The notes under the pieces: model-generated
What the model saw: only the letters and a program-made list of their open reading frames with translations
What the model was told of the DNA's origin: nothing
Databases searched by the model: none
Shown here: positions 26,092 through 36,209 of the stretch, one piece after another
Layout: each line of letters begins with the position of its first letter
Position numbering within the stretch: the stretch's first letter is position 1
Position numbers and translations under genes: made by a program
Assembly (NCBI GenBank): GCA_015999985.1
Contig: JAECRA010000014.1
Coordinates: forward strand, 7,748-71,747
Reading direction: 5' to 3'
Length of the DNA stretch: 64,000 nt
Source: Comamonadaceae bacterium
GTDB lineage: Bacteria; Pseudomonadota; Gammaproteobacteria; Burkholderiales; Burkholderiaceae_C

Positions 26092-26193
26092 CCCTCTGTC
26101 CTTGGCAGAGGGTGGGGCGGGGCCGGCCAACCGGGGGCCGGCCATCCGGTGAGGGCAAGCCTTGACTTCTTCCCCTCTCCCTTTGGGAGAGGG
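26092..26193. repeat. Intergenic palindromic repeats, first block
   Basis: Two hairpins follow the SUMF1-like gene. The first is CCCTCTG/CAGAGGG (26092-26112) and the second is the perfect CCCTCTCCC-TTT-GGGAGAGGG (26173-26193). The segment between them holds GGCCGGCCAACCGG, which recurs at 26651-26664. Elements of this kind are common between genes in proteobacteria. The first could act as a terminator, although no T-run follows. Confidence 0.7.
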
Positions 26194-26249
26194 TAGGGTG
26201 AGGGCATGCAGCGGTTGAGTTGTTCGCGGCGCTTAATAGTTACCTTCTG

Positions 26250-26600
26250 CTCTTGAATTGAGGTCGGAGGCCGGGATTTGCGCCCGGCAGCGCACCTACT
26301 CTTTTTGCTCCGCCAAAAAGAGCTAGGCAGAAAAAGGCGGCCCCACCGTCCGTGTCCCTTCGCTGCGCTACCGGCAACCTGCGCTGCTCGCGCGAGGGGC
26401 GGTGTCGCAGAAACTCCCTGCGTTCACTTCGCTCACTTCGGTCAAACAACTGCGACAAGCTAGATCACGAAGCAACAGCATCTTGCAGTGCTTTTGCCCG
26501 CCCCTCGCCCTCCGCTGCTCAGCACGGCCAAAGGGGTTGGACACCCACTCGGGCCATTGCTTCGCTCGGCCCTCGAATAACTAGTCGCTAGCGCGAGGAT
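26250..26600. repeat. Long non-coding repeat common in Burkholderiales
   Basis: The stretch shows a chain of short palindromes: GCCGGG-ATTTG-CGCCCGGC, CTCTTTTT-GCTCCGCC-AAAAAGAG, and the phrase CTCCCTGCGTTCACTTCG, which echoes itself as GCTCACTTCGGTC. I recognise this order from many intergenic regions of related genomes. It contains reading frames on both strands, none with a ribosome site or a domain. I see no transposase. The whole 648-base gap from 26076 to 26723 holds no gene. Confidence 0.6.
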
Positions 26601-26603
26601 CCT

Positions 26604-26680
26604 GTCCCCTCTCCTGCTTGCGGGCGCCCGGCTAGGGGAGAGGGTTAGGGGGGCCGGCCAACCGGTGAGGGTATGCGGCG
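26604..26680. repeat. Intergenic palindromic repeats, second block
   Basis: CCCCTCTCC at the left end pairs with GGGGAGAGGG at about 26634-26644, and GGCCGGCCAACCGGTGAGGG follows, a near copy of the phrase in the first block. It lies just beyond the 3' end of the transglycosylase gene. Confidence 0.6.
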
Positions 26681-26723
26681 ACTGATTGACGAATGAAGTC
26701 GCGCATGCCCTCGGACAATCGAC

Positions 26724-27962
26724 CTACCGCCTCTCCCCACCTTGCTCCAGCACCCGCAACAACTTCTGTCCACCACGCCCATCCACCTTGTGGCCCAACC
26801 TCTGCTGCTCCGCCTTGATGGCCTCACGCGTTTTCGCGCCGATCATGCCGTCTGCGCTACCAATATCGTGCCCGCGTGCCAGCAATTGAATTTGCAGTTC
26901 ACGATTTTGCGCGCGGCTGAGGCCTGGGTCGTCTGTGGGCCAAGGTGTGACGAATGAGGTGCCTTCTCCAGTTTTGGCTACAAGATCGGACAGGTGTGCA
27001 ATGGCGAGTCCGTAGTTCTCGCTGGCGTTGTAGCTATAGAGCGAATCGAAGTTGCGCCCCACCAGAAACGCCGGACCGCCGCGTGCTGGTATCAGCAGGC
27101 CTGCGCTGGGGACGCTGCCTGGAAGAGGAGATCCATCAACCAGTGTGACGCCGGCGGCCCGCCACTGACTTATGGGTTGCTTGTTTTTGCGGCCAGCACT
27201 GCTGGTGTCAAAACCAGCCGGCAGGCGAACTTCAAAGCCCCAGGGCTCGCCGCGCCGGTAACCTGCGTTTTGCAGGAACTTTGCGGTAGACGCCAGTGCA
27301 TCCGGTACGCTGTCCACGATATCCCTGCGTCCGTCACCGTCAAAATCTACGGCACTGCGGAAAAACGTACTGGGCATGAATTGAGTCTGGCCAAAAGCCC
27401 CTGCCCAGGAGCCCGACAACTTCTCGGGCACGATATGGCCTTCCTGCAGGATGCGCAGTGCGGCTGCGAACTCGCCTCGAAAATACGCTTGTCGACGTCC
27501 GAAGCAACTCAGCGTGGCCAATGATTGCACCAGTGACCTGCCGCCCAGGTTCTGACCAAAGTTACTCTCCACCCCCCACACGCCGACGATCACATTAGCC
27601 GCGACACCGGTTTGCTGCTCGATCTGCTGCAGAGTCTCATTCCACTTCGCGAACCCCGCACGGCCTGCCGCCACACGTTCATCGTCTACCAGGACGGCCA
27701 TGTAGTCCCAAACGGGCATGGTGAATTCCGGCTGCCGATTGAGCAGCACCAGCACGGACGGGTCAGGAGCCAAGCTATCGGTGAAACGAGTGAAGGTAGC
27801 TGGTGTAATGGCCTTGAAGGCTGCCGTGCCTCGCAGCTCATTCAAGCAAGTGCTGAATTCCACGGGATCCAGTTTGGGAGGAATGTCTTGCGCCAGGGCA
27901 GCCGGGGCCACGAAAGCAGCGAGTGAGAGGGCGGAAAGTGTCGTTCGGACGAGTCGGTTCAT
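26724..27962 (-). CDS. Lytic murein transglycosylase, MltB family
   Basis: The 412-residue periplasmic enzyme cleaves peptidoglycan strands. A signal peptide (NRLVRTTLSALSLAAFVAPAALA) is followed by the MltB-type catalytic domain with VIVGVWGVESNFGQNLG (the glutamate is catalytic) and GSWAGAFGQTQFMPSTF. A C-terminal peptidoglycan-binding domain with IGAKTREAIKAEQQRLGHKVDG covers about residues 345-412. The ATG at 27962 is the one that opens the signal peptide; the frame continues nine codons upstream. The length fits the family that carries the extra binding domain. Confidence 0.93.
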   Translation of the reverse strand: MNRLVRTTLSALSLAAFVAPAALAQDIPPKLDPVEFSTCLNELRGTAAFKAITPATFTRFTDSLAPDPSVLVLLNRQPEFTMPVWDYMAVLVDDERVAAGRAGFAKWNETLQQIEQQTGVAANVIVGVWGVESNFGQNLGGRSLVQSLATLSCFGRRQAYFRGEFAAALRILQEGHIVPEKLSGSWAGAFGQTQFMPSTFFRSAVDFDGDGRRDIVDSVPDALASTAKFLQNAGYRRGEPWGFEVRLPAGFDTSSAGRKNKQPISQWRAAGVTLVDGSPLPGSVPSAGLLIPARGGPAFLVGRNFDSLYSYNASENYGLAIAHLSDLVAKTGEGTSFVTPWPTDDPGLSRAQNRELQIQLLARGHDIGSADGMIGAKTREAIKAEQQRLGHKVDGRGGQKLLRVLEQGGERR

Positions 27963-28078
27963 GTAAAAAATGATAGCGCAGAGGTGCAAATAGGAAAGGC
28001 TTGGAATCTTTTCTTAGGTTACGGGAAGTTTTTTGCAGCGGACCTCACGACATGGCGAGCGTGGCGGGCAAGCCGTCT

Positions 28079-30781
28079 TCAGTTGTGGAGGGGCTGAAGA
28101 TCTAATGTCAGTGTTGAGGTGGCCGCAGAATCGGCGCTGGCCTGCTCCACGAAGCCCAATGCCTGGGCAAGTTGACGCATGCGCTGATTCTCGGTGAGCA
28201 CGGTGGCGGTGAGGCTACGCGTGCCGACGGAGCGTTGGTAGCCGATCAGCTTATCCATGAGAATGCGCCCCAAGCCCGTACCCTTGAGCGCAGGGCGCAA
28301 GATGATGCCAAATTCGGCACCGATGTTGTCCGGATCAGCCTGTGCGCGAGCAACGCCTAGCGTTTTCTCGGTTCCATCCGATTCCGTAACGGTCGCAACG
28401 AAGGCCATCTCGCGTGTGTAATCGATCTGCACGAGCCGCGCCAACTCGCTGCGCTCCATGGTGCGGCGGCTGTAGAACACGCGCATGCGGATGTCGTCAG
28501 GATCAAGGCTCTGCAGGAAGGCGCGATGCTGCGATTCGTCCTCCGGACGAATGGGGCGCAGCGTCAACGCCTTGCCCTGCCAGACCATCGTTTCGATCAA
28601 CTTTTCTGGATAGGGCTGGATGGCGAAGTGGGCCGAGCCGGCAGGTGCTTTGGCGCTGACGCGCACGCGTGCGTCAAGTGCTATGGCACCCGTGTGGTTC
28701 ACGATGAGCGGATTGATGTCCAGTTCGGCGATCTCCGGGACATCAGCCAGCAACTGTGAAACCGCTTGAAGCGTGGCAACAATGGCATCCATATCCACGC
28801 GAGGGACATCGCGGTAGCCTGCCAGCAGCTTCGAGACGCGCGTGCGTTCTATCAGTGCACGTGCCAGAGGGGCATTGAGCGGCGGCAAAGCCATGGCGCT
28901 GTCTTTCATCACTTCGACCGCCGTGCCGCCCTGGCCGAACAAGATCACGGGACCGAAGGTTGGATCCACGCTGGCGCCGATGATCAGCTCCTGCGCCTGA
29001 TGCATTTTCACCATCTGTTGCACGGTGAACCCATCGAGCCGCGCCTCAGGGTGGCTGTTGGTGATGCGCGTGAGCATTTCGCGGGCAGCAGTCCGCACTG
29101 CCTCAGCATCTTGCAGATTCAGCACCACACCGCCGACATCCGATTTATGAGAGATGTCTTCCGACAGGATCTTCATCACCACCGGAAAACCGATGCTCGC
29201 AGCTTCGCTTGCTGCGGCTTCCGGATCTGCGGCTACGCTGCGTGTGGCCACTACGGGGATGCGATAGGCTTCACATACGTCCTTGGCTTCGGGTTCAGTC
29301 AGAAGGTCGCGGCCGCTGGCCAGCACCTTGCTCACGATGGCTTGCACTCTTGCAGTGTCAGGCCGGCCTTTATCTGATATGGGGCCTTCGACAGGGGCGC
29401 TGGGCGGGGCTTCGGACAGCTCCGCCTGGTTCTGCCCATAACGCTGCAACATGCCGATGGCCTGCACGGCTTGCTCCGGCATGTCGTAGCAGGCGATTCC
29501 AGCTTCAAGAAAGAGCTCCCTTGCTTCGGCTACAGCGTGTCCACCCACCCATGCGCTAATCAGCGGCAACGCGGGTTTGCCGGTTGGTTGGATGGCGGGC
29601 ACCATGGCGCGTGCGATATCGGTGGCCGGAACAATGGCTGTCGGCGCGTGAATGAACAGAATGGTGCCGGTATCGTCGGGGTGGCGGGCTAGGGCATTGA
29701 GCGCGTCAACGTAGCGCTGGGCGGGCGCATCCCCAATGATGTCCACCGGGTTGCCGCGCGACCAGTTGGCGGGCAGCACCGCATCCAGATCATCAATCAC
29801 AGCTGTTCCCAGTTCAGCAAGTGGCACTTTGCTGGCGGCAGCAGCATCGGCAGCCATGACGCCGGCGCCTCCGCCGTTGGTGAGAATGGTCACGCGGTCT
29901 CCGATCGGTCCCTTGAAGCGGGTGAGGATCTCGGCGGCGAGGAACAGCTCCTCCAGGCTGTCTACGCGCAGCATTCCCGCGCGGGCAATGGCAGCGTCGT
30001 AAACGCCATCTGCACCAGCGAGCGCACCCGTATGGGAGGCCGCGGCCTTTTGCCCCTGCGCGCTCCGGCCGGCTTTGACCACGATCACTGGTTTGTTGCG
30101 CGCCGCTGCGCGCGCTGCCGACATGAACTTGCGCGCCTGATCAATTGATTCGATGTACAGAAGGATGGCGCGCGTGCGCGCATCACTGGCCAGGTAGTCC
30201 AGCATGTCGCCAAAATCCACGTCTGCATGCTCGCCCAGTGAAACAAAGTGCGAAAAGCCAATGCGGCGTGCGTCAGCCCAATCCAGCATGGCCGTCACCA
30301 GCGCACCGGATTGCGAGATGAACGCCAGTTCACCCGGTCGGGCTGGAATATGGGCAAAGCTGGCGTTCAGCCCCGCATGAGGGGCCAGCAAGCCAACGCA
30401 GTTAGGGCCCAGGATGCGCAGCAGGGTGGGGCGCGCAGCGTCCAGCATCGCCTGCTTCTGCTCGGCTGACAGTCCAGCGGTGATGACCACCGCGGCTTGA
30501 GTGCCTCGCAGTGCCAACTGCCGGATCAGGTCGACGACGGTAGAAGCTGGCGTGCAGATCACTGCCAGTTCAGGCGTCTCGGGTAGGTCGGCAACTCGGG
30601 CGTAGCAGCGTTCGCCTGAGAGCGTTTTGTATTTGGGATTAACGGGGTACACATGCACCCCTTCACTGCCCGAGCGCATGTTGCGCCAAAGGGTGCCACC
30701 CACTGAGAATGGCCGCTCCGAAGCGCCGATGACGGCGACAGAGCGTGGGTCGAACAGAGAGTCAAGGTTGCGAATGCTCAT
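28079..30781 (-). CDS. ADP-forming acyl-CoA synthetase with C-terminal GNAT domain (Pat-like)
   Basis: The 900-residue protein combines a CoA-binding domain (SVAVIGASERPFSVGGTLW), a succinyl-CoA-ligase-like domain, an ATP-grasp domain starting near residue 500, and a GNAT acetyltransferase domain in the last 160 residues (KGTGLGRILMDKLIGY). This is the layout of bacterial protein lysine acetyltransferases of the Pat/YfiQ type, which acetylate acetyl-CoA synthetase and other enzymes. The segment SHTGALAGADG is present; in true ADP-forming synthetases its histidine is phosphorylated, so synthetase activity might be retained. The ATG at 30781 fits the family start (MSIRNLDSLFDPRSVAVIG). Confidence 0.88.
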   Translation of the reverse strand: MSIRNLDSLFDPRSVAVIGASERPFSVGGTLWRNMRSGSEGVHVYPVNPKYKTLSGERCYARVADLPETPELAVICTPASTVVDLIRQLALRGTQAAVVITAGLSAEQKQAMLDAARPTLLRILGPNCVGLLAPHAGLNASFAHIPARPGELAFISQSGALVTAMLDWADARRIGFSHFVSLGEHADVDFGDMLDYLASDARTRAILLYIESIDQARKFMSAARAAARNKPVIVVKAGRSAQGQKAAASHTGALAGADGVYDAAIARAGMLRVDSLEELFLAAEILTRFKGPIGDRVTILTNGGGAGVMAADAAAASKVPLAELGTAVIDDLDAVLPANWSRGNPVDIIGDAPAQRYVDALNALARHPDDTGTILFIHAPTAIVPATDIARAMVPAIQPTGKPALPLISAWVGGHAVAEARELFLEAGIACYDMPEQAVQAIGMLQRYGQNQAELSEAPPSAPVEGPISDKGRPDTARVQAIVSKVLASGRDLLTEPEAKDVCEAYRIPVVATRSVAADPEAAASEAASIGFPVVMKILSEDISHKSDVGGVVLNLQDAEAVRTAAREMLTRITNSHPEARLDGFTVQQMVKMHQAQELIIGASVDPTFGPVILFGQGGTAVEVMKDSAMALPPLNAPLARALIERTRVSKLLAGYRDVPRVDMDAIVATLQAVSQLLADVPEIAELDINPLIVNHTGAIALDARVRVSAKAPAGSAHFAIQPYPEKLIETMVWQGKALTLRPIRPEDESQHRAFLQSLDPDDIRMRVFYSRRTMERSELARLVQIDYTREMAFVATVTESDGTEKTLGVARAQADPDNIGAEFGIILRPALKGTGLGRILMDKLIGYQRSVGTRSLTATVLTENQRMRQLAQALGFVEQASADSAATSTLTLDLQPLHN

Positions 30782-31235
30782 GGCACAAGCATAACGGTGC
30801 AACATAAAGTCGCCATTAAACCCCGCGTGCCCACAACTTGCCGTGCAGTTTGAGACCTATCCGGTCGGCCCATTCGACAGTGGCTGAAAATCCTAGGAGG
30901 GCAGGAAGACGGGCAATCGGCTGACGCGGCAGACAATTCGCAAGGGATAGGGGTCTGCCAATTCATCGCTCAATGCAATCGCTGGACCCAGTGGGCATGA
31001 ACTGTCCAGGCTCTTTCCTGAATCCAGTTCTGCCGTAGCGGGCCGTCAGCGTGCGCGCTGTCTCGTTCGCTTGCAGGCCCCGGTAGCTGATTTGCTCACC
31101 CCGACCCTTTTCCGTTATCCCCCGCCAGCAGGAAGCCAGTCCCGCCGCGCGCGGTTTTCCTGGTTCTTGCTGGCGTGAGGATATGGGTCATTCAGCACTG
31201 CTTGCGGGAAGCTTTGGCCTCCACAGTTGCAACGC
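30782..31235. other. Intergenic region between the Pat-like gene and maeB
   Basis: About 450 bases contain no supported gene. An imperfect hairpin with arms CGCCAGCAGGAAGCCAG (31123-31139) and CTGGTTCTTGCTGGCG (about 31160-31175) lies 60-110 bases after the maeB stop and could end its transcript, though no T-run follows. The promoter of the Pat-like gene should lie in the left part. Confidence 0.4.
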
Positions 31236-33545
31236 TCAAGCGTTTCGCCGCGCCGCCGCCTCGGCCACAGAGAGCGCCGTCATGTTGACCAGTCTCCGCA
31301 CGGTGGCTGAAGGCGTCATCACATGTGCCGGCGCTGCTGTGCCCAGCAACATCGGCCCGATGGTCACGCCGTGGCCCACCGTGATCTTGAGCACGTTGAA
31401 CAGGATGTTGGCCGCGTCCAGATTGGGGCACACCAACAGGTTGGCCTCGCCTGTGAGCGTACTTTCCATGACGGCGCGGTCGCGCAGCAGGGATGACAAG
31501 GCCGTATCGCCATGCATCTCACCGTCGCACTCTATCTCGGGCGACTGCTCTCGGAAAAGATCTCGCGCACGCCGCATCTTGAGTGCGGAGGGGCGTTTGG
31601 ATGTACCGAAGTTGGAGTGCGACAGGAATGCGACTTTGGGAGGCAGGCCAAAATTCTCGACTTCCTTGGCTGCCATTTTTGCAATCGCAGCCAGCAGCTC
31701 AGCGCTGGGGTCCTCGTTCACATAGGTGTCAGTCATGAACAGCGTGCGGTCTTCCAGCATCAGCGCGTTCAATGTGGCGAGACCAGGCGCGCCGGGCTCC
31801 ACACCAATGATGGCTTCGATGTGCTCCAGATGCTGGTCGAAGCGACCCAACGTTCCACATAGCATGGCATCGGCATCGCCCAGGTGCACCATCAGCGCTG
31901 CGATGATGGTGCTGGAGCGGCGCACTGCGGCCTTGGCCACTTCAGTGGTCACGCCATTGCGCGCCATCAGGCCGTGATAGGTTTCCCAGTACTGCCGAAA
32001 GCGTGGGTCATCGTCCGGGTTGACGTTCTCAACGTCTTTGCCCAGGCGGATACGAAGGCCGGCCTTTTCAATTCGCTGCTCAATCACCGCTGGGCGACCG
32101 ATGAGGATGGGCAGAGCCAACCCGTCATCTACCGCGATTTGAGCAGCGCGTAGCACGCGCTCGTCTTCACCTTCTGCGTAGGCCACGCGCTTTTGCGCCT
32201 TCGGCACAGCCTTGGCTGCGGCAAAAACCGGTTGCATCACCATCCCGGTCTGGTAGACAAACCGGCCCAGGCTGGCGCGATAAGCATCCATGTCTTCGAT
32301 GGGTCGTGTCGCGACACCGGAAGCGACTGCCGCCTCTGCCACTGCAGGGGCGATGCGCAGGATCAGACGTGGATCGAACGGTGTCGGGATGATGTAGTCT
32401 GGACCAAACTGGAGATCCTTGCCTGCATAGGCAGCAGCCACTTCGGCGCTGGATTCGGCTTTGGCGAGCGCGGCGATTTCGCGCACGCAGGCGAGTTTCA
32501 TCTCTTCTGTGATCTTGGTCGCGCCGCAGTCCAGTGCGCCGCGGAAGATGTACGGGAAGCACAGGACGTTGTTCACCTGGTTCGGATAGTCCGATCGACC
32601 AGTGGCGACGATGCAATCAGGCCGTGCGGCTTTGGCCAATTCCGGACGAATTTCGGGCTCCGGGTTGGCTAGAGCCAGGATCACCGGTTTATCGGCCATG
32701 GTCTTGACCATTTCCTCGGTCAGTACCCCAGGGGCTGAGCAGCCAAGGAAAACGTCTGCGCCTTTGACCGCGTCCGCGAGCGTGCGGGCATCGGTTTTTT
32801 GTGCGTACTTGGCCTTGGAGGGGTCATAGCCACCCGGGCGGCCTTCGTAGATCACGCCCTTGGAGTCGCAAGCGAAAACGTTTTTGGGGTTCACCCCGAG
32901 CGCTACCATGACGTCCAGGCAGGCAATGGCCGCTGCTCCGGCCCCGGAGACCGCCAATTTGACCTGGCCGATATCTTTACCCACCAGCTCAAGGCCATTG
33001 AGCAGGGCAGCTGAGGAGATGATGGCTGTGCCATGTTGGTCGTCATGGAACACGGGAATGTTCATGCGTTCGCGCAGCTTCGTCTCGATGTAGAAGCACT
33101 CAGGTGCTTTGATGTCTTCCAGGTTGACGCCGCCCAAAGTGGGCTCCAGCGCAGCGATCATGTCCACCAGTTTGTCTGGGTCGCGCTCGTCGAGTTCGAT
33201 ATCGAACACGTCGATGCCAGCGAATTTTTTGAACAAGCAGCCTTTACCCTCCATGACGGGCTTGCTAGCCAGAGGGCCAATGTCGCCCAAGCCCAGCACG
33301 GCGGTGCCATTCGTGATCACGGCCACGAGGTTTCCGCGCGAGGTGTATTCAGCCGCTTTCGACGGATCTGCCTGGATGTCAAGGCAAGGATAAGCTACGC
33401 CTGGCGAGTACGCGAGCGATAGGTCGAGTTGGTTGGAGAGGGGTTTCGTGGGTGAAACGGCGATCTTGCCTCGTGTGGGAGACCGGTGGTACTCGCGCGC
33501 AGCATCGCGCAGCGCCATTTCTGTGGGTGAAAGTTGTTGTGGCAT
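31236..33545 (-). CDS. maeB: NADP-dependent malic enzyme with phosphotransacetylase-like domain
   Basis: The 769-residue enzyme converts malate to pyruvate, CO2 and NADPH. The malic domain (about 1-430) shows [39 protein letters not shown] split across two motifs, [10 protein letters not shown] and [11 protein letters not shown] for nucleotide binding. The C-terminal third (about 440-769) is the phosphotransacetylase-like regulatory domain, usually without catalytic activity, that senses acetyl-CoA. The ATG at 33545 has GGAGG ten bases upstream. The length matches MaeB (about 760). Confidence 0.95.
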   Translation of the reverse strand: MPQQLSPTEMALRDAAREYHRSPTRGKIAVSPTKPLSNQLDLSLAYSPGVAYPCLDIQADPSKAAEYTSRGNLVAVITNGTAVLGLGDIGPLASKPVMEGKGCLFKKFAGIDVFDIELDERDPDKLVDMIAALEPTLGGVNLEDIKAPECFYIETKLRERMNIPVFHDDQHGTAIISSAALLNGLELVGKDIGQVKLAVSGAGAAAIACLDVMVALGVNPKNVFACDSKGVIYEGRPGGYDPSKAKYAQKTDARTLADAVKGADVFLGCSAPGVLTEEMVKTMADKPVILALANPEPEIRPELAKAARPDCIVATGRSDYPNQVNNVLCFPYIFRGALDCGATKITEEMKLACVREIAALAKAESSAEVAAAYAGKDLQFGPDYIIPTPFDPRLILRIAPAVAEAAVASGVATRPIEDMDAYRASLGRFVYQTGMVMQPVFAAAKAVPKAQKRVAYAEGEDERVLRAAQIAVDDGLALPILIGRPAVIEQRIEKAGLRIRLGKDVENVNPDDDPRFRQYWETYHGLMARNGVTTEVAKAAVRRSSTIIAALMVHLGDADAMLCGTLGRFDQHLEHIEAIIGVEPGAPGLATLNALMLEDRTLFMTDTYVNEDPSAELLAAIAKMAAKEVENFGLPPKVAFLSHSNFGTSKRPSALKMRRARDLFREQSPEIECDGEMHGDTALSSLLRDRAVMESTLTGEANLLVCPNLDAANILFNVLKITVGHGVTIGPMLLGTAAPAHVMTPSATVRRLVNMTALSVAEAAARRNA

Positions 33546-33851
33546 CTTGTGTCGTCCTCCTTGTATCCGTCAGCGAGAGAAGCCCATCATTCGTAAAAGA
33601 ATGGGGGCCGCCCCTTAGCCTAACCCAAAAACCGCATGGTTCCTGGGTGCGGCGAGGAGGGATTTACCTGATACAGATCATTCAAGGTGCCCGGCCAGGG
33701 GAATGCGAGAGCCGCGCTCGCACTTATGGGGCAAGAAGTGGGGACGAGAGATGGGGGCCAAGAGATTGACGAGAGAAGTCACCCGAGGACAGGCTGACTT
33801 CACAGTCAAAGCCAGGCAGCGCGCCGGGGCAAGCCCCGTCGTGAGCCTGAG
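33546..33851. other. Intergenic region upstream of maeB
   Basis: About 306 bases hold the maeB ribosome site (33556-33561) and should hold its promoter. I could not pick out convincing -35 and -10 boxes. The right half, toward the DUF2917 gene stop, contains no gene that I can support. Confidence 0.4.
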
Positions 33852-34307
33852 TCAATGAGGCGCAGCGGCCGGTGCGATACGTTCGCCGCTCCAGAGCAGC
33901 AGCCCTCGCACGAGCCGTACTAAGGCCACACGGGCTTCGTGAAGTGCCCGAGTCAGATCACCTGCCGGCTCGGCAACGGAAGCTCTCCAGGAAGAGGGGG
34001 TGTACTCCCAACTGAAGTTGACGGCCGGCGCGCTGGATGGGCAAACCTTTCCAACAAGGATAGGTTCAAGCACCACTTGTCGGCCCGCGTCCAGCCGCAG
34101 GCGCTGCCCAGGCTGCAAGTGCAAATCGCCCAACGGTCCGCTCCCAAGTCCTTCGTGCGGGCCATTCAAGGTGGCCCACACGGCGCCACTGACGATCAAG
34201 AGCTCGCCGATCTGACGTGGCCGCAAAGTCATCGCCCGCCCCGGCTGCAATGTCCATGTGCCGCTCGCACGTTGTTGCGCGGGCTGATGGGTGGCATCGG
34301 TGATCAT
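33852..34307 (-). CDS. DUF2917 domain protein
   Basis: The 151-residue protein has the DUF2917 pattern: a short beta-rich domain with LQPGRAMTLRPRQIGELLIV, SGAVWATLNGP and LHLQPGQRLRLDAGRQVVLEP. The remaining C-terminal third is helical and charged. The domain resembles cupin-like folds but shows no metal ligands. Its function is not known. It is divergent from a GcvA-like LysR gene with 75 bases between, an arrangement I have seen repeatedly in Burkholderiales, so the regulator probably controls it. Confidence 0.8.
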   Translation of the reverse strand: MITDATHQPAQQRASGTWTLQPGRAMTLRPRQIGELLIVSGAVWATLNGPHEGLGSGPLGDLHLQPGQRLRLDAGRQVVLEPILVGKVCPSSAPAVNFSWEYTPSSWRASVAEPAGDLTRALHEARVALVRLVRGLLLWSGERIAPAAAPH

Positions 34308-34382
34308 GGCGGGCTCCTCAGGGGGACGGTTTCAGAATGAGTTGGTAGTCGCTATCGTGCGCTTACGCTCATTGACAGTCCA
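34308..34382. promoter_or_regulatory. Divergent promoter region, DUF2917 gene and LysR gene
   Basis: The 75 bases between the two divergent starts are the probable site of LysR binding. I see no clear T-N11-A palindrome; the segment CGTGCGCTTACGC is weakly symmetric. Confidence 0.4.
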
Positions 34383-35417
34383 ATGAATTTCAGAGACGCT
34401 ATTGATTCCAGAATCACATCAATGGCCAGTGCCATGCTTCATTCGCAAACCCATCTCAGAAGTCGCCCCATTCAGGCGGGCCATTTGCGCGCCTTCGAAG
34501 CCGTGGCCAGGCATTTGAACTTTCGTATGGCTGCCGAGGAGATGGCGCTTACTCAATCGGCTGTCAGTCGTCAGATTCAGGGCCTCGAAGATGAGGTGGG
34601 TGTGGCTCTGTTCCTGCGCCATACCCGCGCGGTGGAGCTCACCGCCGCTGGCATGCAACTGCTGCAAGCGGTGGCCCAGGCATTGCCACGGATAGATGGT
34701 GCGGTACGGCACATTCGCCAGAGTGCAGGGCGCAAGCACGTCTCAGTGACAACTTTTGCCTCATTTGCGTCGATGTGGCTGATTCCGCGCCTGGAGGTGT
34801 TTCAGCGAGAGAACCCGGATATTGACATCCGGATAGACGCTTCAGATACAGCTTTCGATCTCGAGATGGCCGATATCGATGTCGCCATTCGCTACGCTCC
34901 GGCTGCCAACATGCCGCCTTCGGCGCGCCGTCTGTTTGGTGAGTCCGTTACGCCTATGGCCAGTCCGTGGCTGCTCAACAGCAGCCCGCCGATCCGGCAG
35001 GCAAAAGACGTCCTGGGATTCACGCTGATTGAAGCTGGTGATGCTTACACGCCACATCTTGAATGGCTCACCTGGCGGCGATGGCTTGATTCGAACGAGT
35101 TGGCTCATGCGCACCCCAAGCGCTGGCTCAGCTTCAACTATGCCTATCAAATGGTACAGGCCGCATTGGCAGGGCAGGGCCTGGTACTGGCCCGCCCACC
35201 TCTGGTGGCAGAAAACCTGGCCAACGGAGATCTGATCGAAGTATTGCCAGGTGCGCGCTTGCATTCGCCCATGGCCTACTGGCTCCTGGTGGCCTCACGC
35301 AGTAGTGTTCGCCCGGAAGTGCAGGCCTTCGCCCAATGGCTGTCTGCCCAGGCCGCCCTGACGCGCATCACAAGCGGCGAGGTTGAGGATCCAGATTTGG
35401 TGAACGACCTGGATTGA
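34383..35417 (+). CDS. LysR-family regulator, GcvA-like
   Basis: The protein (344 residues from the first ATG) has an N-terminal winged helix-turn-helix with LRAFEAVARHLNFRMAAEEM and LTQSAVSRQIQGLEDEVG, followed by VALFLRHTRAVELTAAG. The effector domain shows FASFASMWLIPRLEVFQREN and DIDVAIRYA, typical of the GcvA group. The first 30 residues are longer than usual; a start at the ATG at 34434 (MLHSQTHLRSRP) is also possible. It probably regulates itself and the divergent DUF2917 gene. Confidence 0.92.
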   Translation: MNFRDAIDSRITSMASAMLHSQTHLRSRPIQAGHLRAFEAVARHLNFRMAAEEMALTQSAVSRQIQGLEDEVGVALFLRHTRAVELTAAGMQLLQAVAQALPRIDGAVRHIRQSAGRKHVSVTTFASFASMWLIPRLEVFQRENPDIDIRIDASDTAFDLEMADIDVAIRYAPAANMPPSARRLFGESVTPMASPWLLNSSPPIRQAKDVLGFTLIEAGDAYTPHLEWLTWRRWLDSNELAHAHPKRWLSFNYAYQMVQAALAGQGLVLARPPLVAENLANGDLIEVLPGARLHSPMAYWLLVASRSSVRPEVQAFAQWLSAQAALTRITSGEVEDPDLVNDLD

Positions 35418-35623
35418 GAACCATCCCCTCGTCTTTTAATCAGTGCTAACCGGTTCCTCAGGATTGACCTGTTTCAACCCCACGCCCCGGCTCAGTAGAG
35501 CCCGGCGTACAGGTTGAAAGAGATCCGGATCCAAGCCTGCGATTCGGACGGTTTGTCAGCCACTCGCCGTAGGGTGCGTGCGAGGAGGGAATTCACCCTC
35601 GCGTTCGCTACCAGCTCAGGCAA

Positions 35624-36208
35624 TCATTGAGGCCAAACGATCCCGTTGTCGTTCAAGATAGCGTCGAGCGGCTGATCATGAGCCTCTGGTTCGAAGTCGT
35701 CGATGAATCCATTGGTAAAGCCGAGTCCTACCGTGAAGGGGCGCGGCTCAAGGGCGGCGAGCGTACGGTCATAGAAGCCACCACCGTAGCCCAGCCTGTA
35801 CCCACCGGGTGCATAGCCCACGCATGGCACAAAGAGCAGTGTCGGGATGATGAGTTCGGTATCCTTGGGCTTGGGTATTCCGTAGGCGTCCTCTTCCATA
35901 GGGCAGCCGGGGTACCAAACGTGAAATGTGAGCGTCTTGTGAACCTTGTCGATCACTGGTAGTCCTATCCTGCGACGCTGCGCCTCGCCCTGCAACTCTC
36001 CGTCTTCTTTCCAGCGGTGCAGAGCAGGTAGTGGGTCGAACTCTCCCTTGATGGGCCAATAGGCGCCAATCACGGTATCTGGACGGTCGAGCAGCCAAAT
36101 GCGCATGACACTTTGCAGGCTGTCAGCGCGCGCCAATCGGTCTTCCAGATGCAATCGCTGCTCGATCAGACGCTCGCGCAATGCTTTTTTTCTGTGGGAA
36201 TTGTCCAT
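35624..36208 (-). CDS. fau: 5-formyltetrahydrofolate cyclo-ligase
   Basis: The 194-residue enzyme converts 5-formyltetrahydrofolate to 5,10-methenyltetrahydrofolate using ATP. Key parts are the basic N-terminus HRKKALRERL, the IGAYWPIKGEFDP strand, and the signature GYRLGYGGGFYDRTL near the C-terminus. I choose the ATG at 36208 because AAGG lies about seven bases upstream; a second ATG at 36250 would extend the protein by 14 residues into the opposing gene. The two divergent starts are then separated by a single base (CATAATG). Confidence 0.92.
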   Translation of the reverse strand: MDNSHRKKALRERLIEQRLHLEDRLARADSLQSVMRIWLLDRPDTVIGAYWPIKGEFDPLPALHRWKEDGELQGEAQRRRIGLPVIDKVHKTLTFHVWYPGCPMEEDAYGIPKPKDTELIIPTLLFVPCVGYAPGGYRLGYGGGFYDRTLAALEPRPFTVGLGFTNGFIDDFEPEAHDQPLDAILNDNGIVWPQ

Positions 36209-36209
36209 A

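Noticed and set aside
26278-26591. Small frames inside the intergenic repeats
   Set aside because: They lie in the repeated palindromic sequence and lack ribosome sites.
26092-26723. Degraded insertion sequence in the repeat block
   Set aside because: No transposase fragment or terminal inverted repeats with target duplication could be found; the palindromes fit intergenic repeats better.
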